A program made the translations under genes and the position numbers. This document shows, in pieces, positions 11,065-23,507 of a DNA stretch of 64,000 bases. Origin of the DNA: Polytrichum commune (taxonomy: Eukaryota; Streptophyta; Polytrichopsida; Polytrichales; Polytrichaceae). Positions within the stretch are counted from its first letter, which is position 1; every line of letters begins with the position of its first letter. The stretch is from the NCBI GenBank assembly GCA_950295325.1, contig OX485809.1, forward strand, positions 5,582,001 to 5,646,000, read 5' to 3'. The notes beneath the pieces were generated by a model. It ran no database searches. It was given only the letters and a program-made list of their open reading frames with translations, and was not told where the DNA came from.

Positions 11065-14000
11065 TAAGTTGGGATAATTTACACACCACCAAAGCCCACC
11101 TCCCGAGAGGCATAAAGCCTTATGATTCATCATGGACAACCATGATCAACATTAGGCCAATGGGCTCGCATTCATGCCGGTAGTACCTAGGTACATGCAT
11201 TATCTTTTCTTTTATGTGGTTGGCAAACAACAATGTTCGTTGATTTTTTTTCTAATATTCTATTTTGTCCCTCTCAAATAAAGACAACATAGTAGGGCCA
11301 ATAGGCTCAAACTCACATTGGATTGCCCGACAATCATTTATTTATTTTTATTTTTTTCTCTTTCTTTGTCTTTTGCTCAAAGAGGTACTACTTTGATTTT
11401 GATTGAGTGTTGATACATAACATGTATTAGTCGGATATTTTTCAAATGCTAACCCAACATCACATTTGACGATTGATTCAACGTTTTGGTCTTGGAACCT
11501 TAAGACATACTAACAAAATAGCAACCCTATATTTGGTAAATGTTCAACGTTGTGGTTTGTTGTGATTCAATCATGTTAAAAATTGGTGCTAGTAAGTGAC
11601 ACAAACCATTGCTACTAAAGCATGAGCATCTCTCGTACATGTAAAACCTTGCACTCATAGTTGCAAGAGAGCTGCATTGTTTCATGGGTTGTGGCTTTGG
11701 CTGTTTGAAATTGGAGTTGTGATTTATAAGGTGTCAAAGTAAGTATTTTTCTTCTTTTAACTCGCTACTTCCCTAAGCCTATTCTTCCCCAAAATTGAGC
11801 AAGCCATATGCGTGAGTTACACTATATGTATATGAAATATGAGAAGATTGTGGCTTATCTACACATATTTAAGTAGGATTGGATTGAGTTTAAGTCCATA
11901 ATGATAACATGTTGTATTCTATCATAGGATCTTACAATAGGATTGTATGGTAAGGTCCCTCGCTAGAATTTGCAAAGTTGATCATGATATTGTATAGCAG
12001 TTGTTTTGATTGTATTTTCACTGTTCAACACATGTTTATACATAGCATACATAAAAAATAGTTATTTGAAATTTTCATCATATTTCAACAACAAAACATT
12101 GAAGTGATCAATGAGGATTCATACATCTTCCATAAAGGTTAGGTATATCATAAATGTATCATAGGATCTTATGATAGATGTGAAGCAACCACAAAGTCTA
12201 AAATTTGAAAATATTCAAAAGCTCGCGTTTTCAATTATGGGTTGCAATGCAAATGGGGTGAAAACTTGGTGCATGAGATCATAAAATGATATAAGATAGA
12301 CGTGTGTACTTCGGATATTTTGTCTCTGCACCCAGTTCTTGTAAGATGCGAAATCAATGTGTGGTAACCAACAAATTGAAACTGTGCATGTAGCCATTTG
12401 CCTTCTAAAGCTAGTACAATGTCTTGTTATTGACAAAGTGGAGATTCGCTTGCTCTTTAAATGGTCATACAAATCCCCCCCCCCCAAATTATGTTGACTA
12501 TTGAACCTAGAACGATTAGCATATTTGGAGCACGTGGCTCAATCTCTTTGAATACACGTCTTTATGGCGCTTGTTCCACACCTAACTACCTAGCACTCAA
12601 ATATAGGTGTCCATATTATATCCATGTCAGATAACACACATCTGCCTTATGTATGACCCGATCTTTAAATTTGGATCTTTCACTTGTAATGTACCAAGAT
12701 TATTTCACAAATGATAAAGGGACAACTTCAAAATCTAGGCGATAGATGTCTACTATGAAAAGTGATAAGTAATCTTTGCAAATTTTTAGGGCAAATGAGA
12801 TGAGGCAATTTATGATGTTCATTTCCAATGGGATTCACAATGCACTTTGAAAGTTTTCTGCAAGAGCAATTTGGAGACGTTGAAAATTGCTCTATATGAA
12901 AGCTTTTGTCCAAATCCACAAAACAATTAAAAAAAACAAGTAAATAAAATTGGTACGCTTAGGTTCCTATTAACATTCCCCAACATTGATCCCCAAAAGA
13001 ACCTAACCCTCGATCCTCGTATATGGAAAACACACAAAAAGAAACTTTACCGTTCTGGGTCATTTATGGAGTTCATGGGTTAAACGAACATTGTGAGAAG
13101 GCCTTCCAAGTGTGTCAATCACTTATCCTACAATAATGTCTCTATTCTAAACACATAAGCCAATCTCATCATAACATGTGCCTTTAGACTACTCATTCTT
13201 AACTACAAGATTTGTCGTATACCACCTGAATATATATAGACACGTTCAATCAAGAAGAGTGACCACACGAAACCCCTCTACTTCACCACCCACACCTTTC
13301 ACTAACTATAAGGCTCGTGGATTGTTACAAGCTTAATTACTTAACATAATAACTCGAACATTAATTGTGCGACATTCTTTTACAACTAAAGATGTGCAAC
13401 CAGTACAATGTTGACTTTAGGTACAAGTGGAGCTCCCAACTTAGCCATTGAATGCTCCATATGTTTTCCTATTAGGACACAACTTCCCAACTTCCCAAGT
13501 CCTAGAGTACTCTAGTCCCGAATTGTGAGATCTTGAGCAAGCAAAGCGTGGGCGTGCCCCTTGAATACTTTCAAGTTTCACCAAAAAACTAACCACCGTG
13601 CAGCTATGTACATACTATATAGTTAGTCCTCAATGTACATATATATCTAATTAACAACTTCCATAAATATGGAGGTCGGACTTGGATACATACTATATAG
13701 TCCTCATTGTACATTTCTTAACTTATTTAGAGCATCCCATGAGAGGTGGCAATGCCTTGGGTGGCGGTTAATGGTATTATAGGGAGCTTGGGGTGAATGG
13801 CTTGGGTGGTGCGGTGGCGAGGATGTACCATACCCTAATAGATCCGTTTGTAACGTTTCTTTTGTGGAAAATTGGGCGTGCTCCCAGCCTTCGGTTCGAC
13901 TCTCTATTGTGTTTTTTTGTGGCTGCTCTAAGGCCTGCCCAACCTAGCGTGACATCACTATATTTGTCCCAACATGTAAATAAACGGGTGCCCCATCTCA

Positions 14001-17000
14001 AAACATTACAGTTCATGAGCTACTTTGTCTATGGTCTTATCTTAACTCAATAAATATTGGCCAACACTATTTTTTTTTAAATTTGAGTCATTTTTTTGTC
14101 TCATTCATTTCTTCGGTCTAGGAATAATTGCGTGGGGTACCAATTGGACATTTCCTTGCCGTACGTACTACAATTTGCATGACGGTCTTGTACAACACCT
14201 ATGGGAACATAAAGGCTCAAAGGCCTTTTAGTCATACTCATTCCATTCCATGCCTTGAACTGTGATGTTTAGGATCGAGAATCTTATTGAAGCTTTATGG
14301 AATTGTTTTGTTTTGGATCAAATTTGCATTGGCATTTATGAGGGCAATTGCTTGTGTAAAATCACATTGGCCCTGCACTAATGTTTGTGAAGATTAATCA
14401 TGAACGTGCAATGTTAATGTTGTCTATGCATTATTAATGTTTGTTTATCCAATGTTCATATGTGTTTATGCAGGGTTTATAATTGTTTGTGCAATGTCCA
14501 TGGTTGTTCTTGCAAAGGATAGGCTTGTCTCTATGCAATGTGACTGAACTTGAAAGGAATGTAACAAATTTTCATTTTTTTCAAATTGGTAGTTCACGCA
14601 ATTGGAATGCAATTTCAACTTGTAGTGTCAACCTAGACTCAAATGAAATTTGCGTTGATATGCAACTTCAAGCAAAAAAACCTCAAATCAAACCGGCTGA
14701 ATTGTCACCTTCAACATCAACCCCAAGTGTCAAGTTGCCCAAGGCACATGCACTTGGCACAAATTTTCATGTGCAACAATTTGAAGGTAGAAACTTAAAG
14801 GACCCTTGCACCGTGCAACTAAGGGGATGGAGTTGCCCAATGCATTTGTGTGTAATTACTACCAATAGGGAGAGGGATAGACATGGAGGGAGAGGTAGCA
14901 TCGAAAGAATTCATGGATGCATAGTTGGAGGCCAAAGCCACATTCCAAAGAACCTACTTTGAGGCTACAAAGAACTGAGCATAAGGGTTAGGATGGTTGC
15001 CAATGTGGCGACGTTGTGAAGGGGGAAGCTCAAACAACTCTTCCCCTTTCGTTTCAGAAACCACATGTATGTCACTTCGATCCTATGCGGAGATATCGAA
15101 GTGACCATGAAGCCTATCATAATTACCCTGCTCTACCACAATTTTCTCTTGTGAAATCTGTCTAAAAAGGTTGGGCAAAGAGTTGTGATAGCAATGGCAA
15201 TGGGTTGTTGGCTATTGAAGCCCTCATCGTCTCTGTCTTCATCTTCCTCACCTGATAACCCCCCCTGGCCCATTTATTTAGATTAGGTTGCAGTGGGTGT
15301 GAAGGAGAAAAGGGGGTGGATAAAGGAGGTAATGCAGTAGCTACAACGGTTGCAACAGTTGGTGTGTGCACTCACACACCAACAATCGGCGCAATAGCCT
15401 CGCCCAATGCAACTTCTTCGTCGGTTGCCATATCCTTCTCCAAACGTTTGAATTTATGTTCTCACCAGAAAAGTAGCCATCATTAGTTATTATGCAAGTG
15501 ATTAGAGAATCCTCCAAAGTGAAGAGGCCAAAAACATTTTGCTAAGCAATATGCTCAGTTTTTTTGAGAATTGTTTGTGCGAACTCAATTGTTACCATTG
15601 CATTCGCCCTCAAGGTTGCTTCTTTTACCCTCATGTCTTTGTGATTTGACTTGGCTGACTTCCCTCTTGGTGGCATGTGCATGTTCACATTGCCGTCAAC
15701 GCCTTGACACTGCAACTGCAACTCCACAAAGTTTGCCTCTCTTATGTCAATGGGTAGATCCGGTGCCTCACTACTTACAACCTTTCGCTTCAAGTCCATG
15801 GGCCATAAGATTGCAGCAAATTGTGGGTGATCTTAGAGTAGCAACCAACAATGTTTGGATGCAAAGGGTCTGCCCACCTTCTACTAAAAAAACTGCAAAA
15901 CACCAAGGATATTGTTGTCGTTTGTTCACCCGTTCTCATCGCATGCTTTGATATGCTTATAGCAGCCTACAAACTTGGGAATGCTAGCCGTCAAGTCGCC
16001 CCACTTTGTTTCGAGACTCCTCGCAAGCCGATCCGAACTTGATGCACATTTGTTTCATGCATAATGCGCAACAACAACCACCCAAAATGCAATTTGTTTT
16101 GCCTAATCCCTCGCCACACGTTGGTTGACATGTACATGAAATTTGTGCAACATTGTTCTTATTCCTCGGGCAAGAAATTTTTCCTTTTTTGTTTGGGCCA
16201 ACCCATGTTGACATGAGCATCCATAAACCTCACACACCTAATTTCAGGGAATTTGATTGGTAGAGGGGGAAAGCTTCGCATGGCAAGTGAGGCAAATTTG
16301 GTGGAAAACTTGTTGGAGTATGCCCGCCCACTCGTATCTTATGGAATTAACTTCATCAATCTAGGGTTTCCTAAAATTACAAACAAAACACCAACAATGT
16401 GTTGACTACACTCATCATCCCAATTAGTGCATATTACGATTTGGAGTTATGCAGTGTTATAACTATTTAAGGAGAATTTAATATTTTGCCAAACAAATTC
16501 ATTTATGTTCTATGTTGTCTCAACAACTTATTAAACTTTTGTTATTAAAAATTAAACTCATGAGTAAGATGTTATTGCACTGCATAACATTGAATAATAT
16601 CATGCATGATTAGCGTAATATATTTGGTGCATCACAATCATTCAAGTTGAAAAAGAAAATGGAATGAAACTCATTTGAGTGCTTCGACACCTTCTTAAAC
16701 TTGCAATTATGCAATAATTGTTTAATTTGATTTCTCTTTCAAGGCAATAATATAACCATGGTGAAGCTCCTTGGCCTTGGCCTTGCCAAGCAAGTCATTG
16801 CAATTTATTTATTGAGTTTTTTTTGGGGGTTAAGCATATGAAACACTTTATTTCGTTGCCAAAAAACCACAAAAACCCTATCATGACTTGAAACGAAGTG
16901 TTGGGAAGCTCTACAAGGAGCATTGATGTTGGCATTGTCAAGGTACTCAACTCTTCACGGTCAAACACGTATAATGGAGTGGCATATGACAAAGATTGAA

Positions 17001-19215
17001 GCTAAGAAGGGACCTTTAAAAAATACACGTCACAATCAGATCAGACCACGTGTACATAATACATAACCCATTACAAGCCTGCATAACATTACTTGATAGC
17101 CTTGAACACTTCCAACAAGATCAGCATGCCATTATAGATTCTACATGTAAAATCGATGAGATCCAGCAATAATAACCCCCTTAGATTCCAAGGCCCCACC
17201 CAACTCACCATACCTTCTAGTTAATCGTTATGCACCCCTTATACCCTTTTTCATTTTATTTTTTTGTAAAAATCTTCATTTGAACATCTCATAAGATTTA
17301 TATCTATACTCCAATTTTGAAACCTAACATGACAATCCTCGTAATGCATATTCGCTAACCAACTAAAGACATTCTTCATACTTTTTGTATGTGGAGTTGG
17401 AAATGTCTACAGTAGGGCGTTCTAAGTTACCTTATATGATTAGGACATGTATTCCGCATCCTTACCATCTTTATGAATGAATAATATTTTTCTCGGAATT
17501 GTATCCTTCCGGTAGTGTGAACAAGTCCATGCTAATTTTATCATGGACGCAATTGGATGGAATTTGGATAACATTATGTATGAGAGTGTGTTTTTATTAG
17601 GCATTGAAATCCCGATTCCGAGAGGGCCACGTGCATGTTTGGGTTCCCAAGAGAGACCATGACCATGAATTGAGGGGCAATAATAGAAGCAACCGGAATA
17701 CTTGGTACATAGCTCAAAGTAATTATACCGACCTTTTCACCGACCATGCATCATATGGGGTGATTAAAAGCCATTTGGATCCCTATAGAGGGGTAATAGT
17801 GAAAGAAAGAAAAATTACCCTTTCGAGGTTGGTTGCTTATTCATCCCAAGTTCAGTGGATTAATGTAGGAACTGTGATCCCGATGTAGGGGTTGATTCTT
17901 CTTTAAAATAGCAAACGTCAAGTTTTACACAAGGGATCATCGTTTTTATTCTTTTCTCCCCTAGTTCGCCCTCCCTTTTGACAGGTGTCACAAGCATTCA
18001 CTCATTTGGAACATAATTTGTCAATTCATGGACTGTGGTTTGTTAGATTCGGTAACTTAAGGTATATTTGATGGAGTATGGTTTGTCAAACTTATGTGAA
18101 TTTGCTACTATTGGAAGAGACATCTTAAAGGCAACCAAACTATGCTTGAACAATTGAATACACGTTAAATGCATGATATGGTGTGGCCCGAACTGTTCAT
18201 CACCACTCTCACTACCCCAAATAGTTTCATAATGCCAACCAAGGGGGGTTCTCAAAAATAATACCCCTATAGGTTTACTGATTATTCATCCCAAGTTATA
18301 TAAGTCCATGCTTTTGATCTTTATTTAGTAATTCAATTTACTAAATCATAATCTACAACAATAATCAATAATTATGCACACCCTCCCCTCGATTTAGTCT
18401 CCCTCCTTGATAGGTGTTGTGAACATTCATCCCACACTGCCCTACGGAGTGACCATCAATTCCAAGAACAATAAGCTGATTACGATTTTGCTTGGAAAAT
18501 TGAGAATATTCATCAAGAATTCCTTGATTGTTAAATGATTTGAAATAAAATCTAATTTCATATAAATAATTTTTGGAAATACAATGCAGAATTCTAATGA
18601 TTATAACATGACAAGAGTGCATGGATTGGCTCCTATCCCTTTGTTGAAGAAGTTACATGCACTAATTGGGCATAAGCAGCGTAGCAAGTTGCGTAATGAG
18701 AACTTGTCACTTACTACATAAGTACTATAGCCGTGTAAGTCAATCAATAAGTGCAACTAACATTGCACCACAAACCTCAATTAACTCCCAAACTCATCAC
18801 ATGGTCCACCCATTCCCAACTAACATACACTTTGAATTAAAGGCTCCTTAATGACATGAATGCGATTAGGTATGTAGTAATGGGACATCTTCATTACGTG
18901 GAAACAACAATGGATTCGCAAGAGAATCATGGAAATCCTTACTAAACTTAGACGACGGGACCACACATAGGGTTGGTAATGAATGACACTTCATTAATAT
19001 GTCCTCCAAGGATATCTCTCTTTCATAAGATTTCTCATCAATGGGAGATCCTTGTATTTTTCTATATATGCTTTTTAAAATGAAGCCCTCCAATTCAAAT
19101 GTGTGGTCATAAGTTCGGTGTTGGTGATAGGTTGAACTACCTTATAAGGGTTGTAATTTGTGGATATCTTCGTAACAACTATGAGTAAATGCAACAATTA
19201 GGTGGATTGAATAAA
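11065..19215. other. No gene recognised over 8 kb
   Basis: AT-rich DNA with scattered short open frames. The longest, 14483-14962 on the plus strand (159 codons), has low-complexity Ser/Thr/Pro content, no recognisable domain and no clear splice context. A minus-strand frame at 15542-15799 encodes a basic stretch (MPPRGKSAKSNHKDMRVKEA) of the sort seen at the start of DNA-binding transposon proteins, but nothing around it supports a gene. Two diverged direct repeats occur at about 17820-18070 and 18270-18490 (shared attcatcccaagtt and ctccctyyttgayaggtgt). Confidence 0.4.
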
Positions 19216-19338
19216 TCATAACATTATTTATATTCATCACAATGTAATGTGGGAGTGACAATATTCCATGGACTATTCCCGAATATTTTCCACATTCGCT
19301 CCCACATACCATTGTTATGGATCTGAATAATGTTATGA
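19216..19338. mobile_element. 123-bp foldback MITE, copy 1
   Basis: Two arms of about 40 bp starting TCATAACATTATT are inverted around a short loop, so the whole element folds into one hairpin. The arms share a conserved ATGTGGGAG block. A longer relative is found at 35834-36000. There is no coding capacity. Confidence 0.7.
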
Positions 19339-20003
19339 TGTCATATCGACTTGTTTGTAAAAAAAAACAAAATCGTTAATGCACTCATGGAAACAAACTC
19401 ATCAATGAACAATGTTGTTCATGAGGATTTTTTTTCATGGTAAGAATCTTGATTTCAACCACTCACTGTGCTCTTATCATGTCACTTCTAGTTGTCAAGT
19501 GAGGCGGTGATTTAAAGTTGTTGAGAATGCAAATCCAAAGAGGATAAAATCACTTCTAGATCCAGGATATGAGGGACTGGAAAATACGAAAAATCGACAC
19601 GGAGGTGTATCTTGAAGGTAAATACAATTCATCCTTGGATGGTCATTGCACCTAAATGCCTTAGGGTTAGAAGACAAACTTGGTGTTTGTAGAGAAAACA
19701 CCATAAGCCTTGCACAATACTTTGTTTTATTTATAAAAGATGAACAAGATCTCAAAAATATCATCTTTTGTGTTTGAACCTCTAAATATATATTATGGGT
19801 TTACAAAATTGTGTGCACCCATAGTAATATCCCCTACTATCTTAGTGTGGATAACTCTATTGTAGTATGGCCCATAATATTGACAATCATCATTGGAGTG
19901 GGGATGAATTGGCCCTCAAATTATAGAGAGATTGTTTGAACCCTTCATTTTCCAAGCCTATGAAATGGTTGTTTTGAGTGCATTTCACTCAATGTTGGTT
20001 TTG
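19339..20003. other. No gene seen
   Basis: AT-rich intergenic DNA. The minus-strand frame at 19495-19764 has no recognisable motif. Confidence 0.4.
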
Positions 20004-20536
20004 GAATCTACATGGACAAGGTTTGAGGTTAAAATGGGATTTATCCATAGGGTCTTGAAACATGGGAGATGAGTTGTTTCAAGGGAATAAATGGGCATGA
20101 ATGACCCTCATGGATTTGTAGATTACAGCAATTGAAGGAATTGAGACACTAGAACATGCCATGTTTTATCTCCCAAAAGAGACCTTTGGCCCATCAAATT
20201 CACCTAGAAAATGAGCATAATGCTTTGTGTGATCCAATATATGGGGACAACTTAATAGTTGAGCAACTCCACCAGTTCTTGTGCCAAAATGTGCAAACCA
20301 CAATAGGTTGGGCACCTTGCATTTAGAGTACATAAATTGTCCCATATTTCTAGCCACATATATGCAAACAATTTCTTAAAAATCAAAGATTGTCCAAATG
20401 TTAAATTGCAACGTCGATGTGAACACATTGGCCAATTCTACACGAGCATTAAAAAATCACCTTTACCAACAATTTTTTTTGATGTTCATACAAAGTTTGC
20501 ATTGAAGTAGCAAACATTCAACACCCTCGCATGAGC
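20004..20536. repeat. Dispersed repeat of about 540 bp, copy 1
   Basis: Colinear with 42250-42790 over its full length at roughly 75-80 percent identity by eye. Both begin near ttggttgtggaat or a close variant and share caatagttgagca and tgatgttcat. It has no coding signature and I could not find its ends or a target duplication. It may be a part of a larger element. Confidence 0.7.
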
Positions 20537-22189
20537 TCCCAACACAACAAAAACATGACCACAACCCACTTTAACGTTTTTTTACCACATTCTAACAATC
20601 TCCAAATTGCATGGGTCATGAATTTATGGGTTGATATCCATGTTGACTTGATGTTACAACCGAAAGTGCTCCGCGTGAAGGAGCACCACCCAAACCCTAA
20701 CTAAGGAGATCACATGACGAATGAGCACCCAACAAAAAACAAACACATTAGCAAGAAGGAAGTGCCGAACACAAGCATCAATGTAGTTGCGGAAGAACAC
20801 CATTCACAAATCACAATCTCAATCTACTTGTGTGCCACAAATGTTACATTATGGAAACAAACACCGGAACACTAATGTGCAAACAATGGAGATTATACAA
20901 CTCCACATATCTCTCACCCTCCTCCTTTTCATATACCTCTCCACTAAGACTTTAAAGTGTGAATATACAATCATCTTCCTAACCCAAAGCCCTACATCTT
21001 TTGATGTACTTCGAGCAGTGAATGCAACAATAGCAGCTAGATCAACAAAATGGCCTCTAAAGCACAACCTCCATTGCCACCAATGCATCAACAAACACTT
21101 CCACAATCCACAACACTTCACCAACATCAACATTGCACTCACAATAGGTACACCCTCACTCTCCCCATCCCCCACCAATGTCCCCTCTATAGGGCTTATG
21201 CCCCCTTATCACACGACTTTATCAAATAACCGAAGTCTTTTCTAAAAACCATGTAAAGCTCCCTCGGTTATAGCGGAGGCATCCGTCTATCTCAATGCAC
21301 CTACAAGAACTTGCTGTGGAGATTGTCAAGTTGGGTTTAGTTAAGTAGTTTTCAAACATGTTCATTGTTTTACCTACCAAGTAATGCATGTTGGATAGTT
21401 TTTGTCCCATCCCCAAATGCCTTACTACTCATCCATCTTACCATCGGTTTTTGTTAACGAAGCTTCTCGTGACCTTATAACTAAGACTAAAAGCAACCAA
21501 TTACAAGAGCAAGAGGCAACACTTTTAAAGGTCTTGCATTCTTGCCTCGTGTCTAGGTACCAATGGGAGGGTCGGTGCTTAAGGCTTAAAACCTCCACTT
21601 TTAAACCATGCCACATCATTTGCCAACTAGGCTCGGGACTAGATAGTGTCGATGGTGTGAAGGTTGTGTTTAGAAAACCAACTTTTAGGCTTAGCTAAAG
21701 TCGAGTGGGAAGGGGGCATTACAAAAGTATCCCATACATATGTCACAAAAACCTCCCACAAAGAAACCACAAAGTCATTCCTCAAGCAAAAGTCATCATA
21801 AAGACACCCTTCTATACGTGTACCACTCCCACAAATCTATCACACCTAAGGTCCTAATACCAACCTAAGTGCTCACCATAATGTTGACTCTCTCATCAAA
21901 GCCACAATTGCAACTTGCTACTCACACTCCTCCTATCTGCTTCCCAATAATCTCCCAAGAAAACACGAGCTTGGACACCCTAGCTTCAACAAATCCCACC
22001 AAACAAAATACAACAATTGCTATTGCCAACACTTCAAGAACAAACCTTATGCATGACCTCCATCAACTCACCTCCGCCGCCGCCTACATTCCCACACTCA
22101 AACACACACAACAAGGCACGCCCTTATTCCCTCAACCCTCTCCCGATACCATCCAATCAAGGCCCACAAAGATTCATCTTACCATTTAG
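20537..22189 (+). other. A+C-rich stretch, possibly decayed LINE ORF2 sequence
   Basis: The plus strand is poor in G and rich in A and C, like the ORF2 strand of the LINE downstream, and recognisable LINE C-terminal sequence follows directly at 22190. The plus-strand frames at 20787-21245 (152 codons) and 21869-22189 (106 codons) lack an identifiable domain. I infer that part of this block is an old LINE copy, but the evidence is composition and position only. Confidence 0.25.
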
Positions 22190-22600
22190 TCCCAAATCCA
22201 CCACACACTCACAACAAACATAATCAACCCCAAGACATCACAATCCTGGAATGGTTAACACAATGCACATGCCTCCCAACACATGCACATGCAGAGCCCA
22301 ACTAAGACTCAACATCACATGTTGGAGCCCCGATCGGTAGCCACATATCTATCCCCCCGAACCTATCAAAGACCATATAATTCATATAATTCACTTTATT
22401 ATCATGATGGACTTCCCAATACAACCATACGAGAAAACTCCTACAAGTATAAACCCCTCGTCGAGACATTACAAATTGCCAATTGGAATGTTAACCCCCT
22501 AATTACCATCACATCCGGGTACATGGAGCTGTTGACAAACAATCACACGAAGCTCGACAACAACCAAGCCCCAATCGACTTGGCCCATGAACTCTAACAT
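22190..22600 (+). pseudogene. Decayed LINE ORF2 fragment: restriction-like endonuclease end
   Basis: Interrupted plus-strand translation is colinear with 33610-33950: NPQDITILEWLTQCTC matches NPQENTVPNWLLPCTC, then AQLRLNITC, then TI-FI-FT-YYHDG (two codons are now TAA), then YKYKPLVETLQIANW and NPLITITSGYMELL. Several stops and frame changes show it is old. The full-length LINE inserted about 115 bp downstream in the same orientation. Confidence 0.8.
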
Positions 22601-22628
22601 CAAAGCCAATAGCACCAAAAACTCACAA

Positions 22629-22667
22629 GTGGCACCCTCCCTTGACATTATTAAGGGAGGGTGCCAC
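22629..22667. repeat. Perfect 15-bp stem-loop next to the LINE target site
   Basis: GTGGCACCCTCCCTT at 22629-22643 pairs exactly with AAGGGAGGGTGCCAC at 22653-22667 around a nine-base loop. It ends 36 bp before the 13-bp target duplication of the LINE. It may be the end of the older LINE copy, a small foldback, or chance. A terminator role is not implied in a eukaryote. Confidence 0.7.
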
Positions 22668-22716
22668 CTCCCGGAAGGTAAGAAGTACGCCTACCCTAAT
22701 GCTTGGTAAAACATGA

Positions 22717-23507
22717 CCGTATTTTGAACATGCTTTTGTACAGAAGTTCACCGAGGGATTCGGGATGAGGTGTTGCTAAGGGGCTCCGAAACCCTGGGGA
22801 GGTGAGTGACTGTGGAGTAGCCGTTGAGATCGGTGTGTGTGCTGCTAGGAGCTGGACTTGCAGTTACCCCGCACGCATTTGAGAACAGTTGGTCAGGGTG
22901 TTTGAAGAGGTGCTTAGAAGTGTTGGAGGGGTACGTGTGAATGCTCAGTATTAAATCCAGAAACTCAATCAGGTAGGAATGGCAGTTAGATTTCATGATT
23001 AGAGAATTCTGAAGAGCTGGGGCTCGGTTGGTAGCATTGTGATTGAAAACTCCATCCTCCTGTCTTGAATTCTCTAGATCTGAGATTAGAAGCACCACAT
23101 TTGGGTGGAAGCGAAGCACCGAGGACATAGACACACTGATACTCCCGGCCACTGCTCCGAACCAGGAACACATTGTCTAGAAAATAGATCATACATCACA
23201 CAGAAGGAGCCTTCTTTCTCTCATATACATCGCAAGCACATTCTCCCTCTTTCTTCAACCCAGCACAGACACATCCCCTATAGATCCAGTCCTTAACCTT
23301 AGTAGGTCACACAACAAGTTAGATTTACTTGCAAGCAGGAGCGGCGATCCAAGAGCAGCGGGAGCAGAGGTCTACAACATCGATCTACACCGAGTGATAA
23401 GCGGCCCACCCCAAGTTGACAAGACTGACCCTCACAACTCCCGGCGACATCATCAACAACTCCGAAATCAAAGATCTGACAGAGGAGAAACAACATATCC
23501 GATCCCA
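22717..23507 (+). promoter_or_regulatory. LINE 5' UTR
   Basis: The stretch between the left target duplication and the first ORF1 methionine is GC-richer than the flanks. A full-length LINE must carry its promoter here, but I see no recognisable core element. ORF1's frame stays open upstream to 23394 without an ATG. Confidence 0.6.

Noticed and set aside
14483-14962. A 159-codon gene
   Set aside because: No motif, no splice or promoter context, and it lies in AT-rich repeat DNA. Mentioned only within the gene-free stretch.
22629-22667. A rho-independent terminator
   Set aside because: There is no T-run after the stem, and the setting is eukaryotic.
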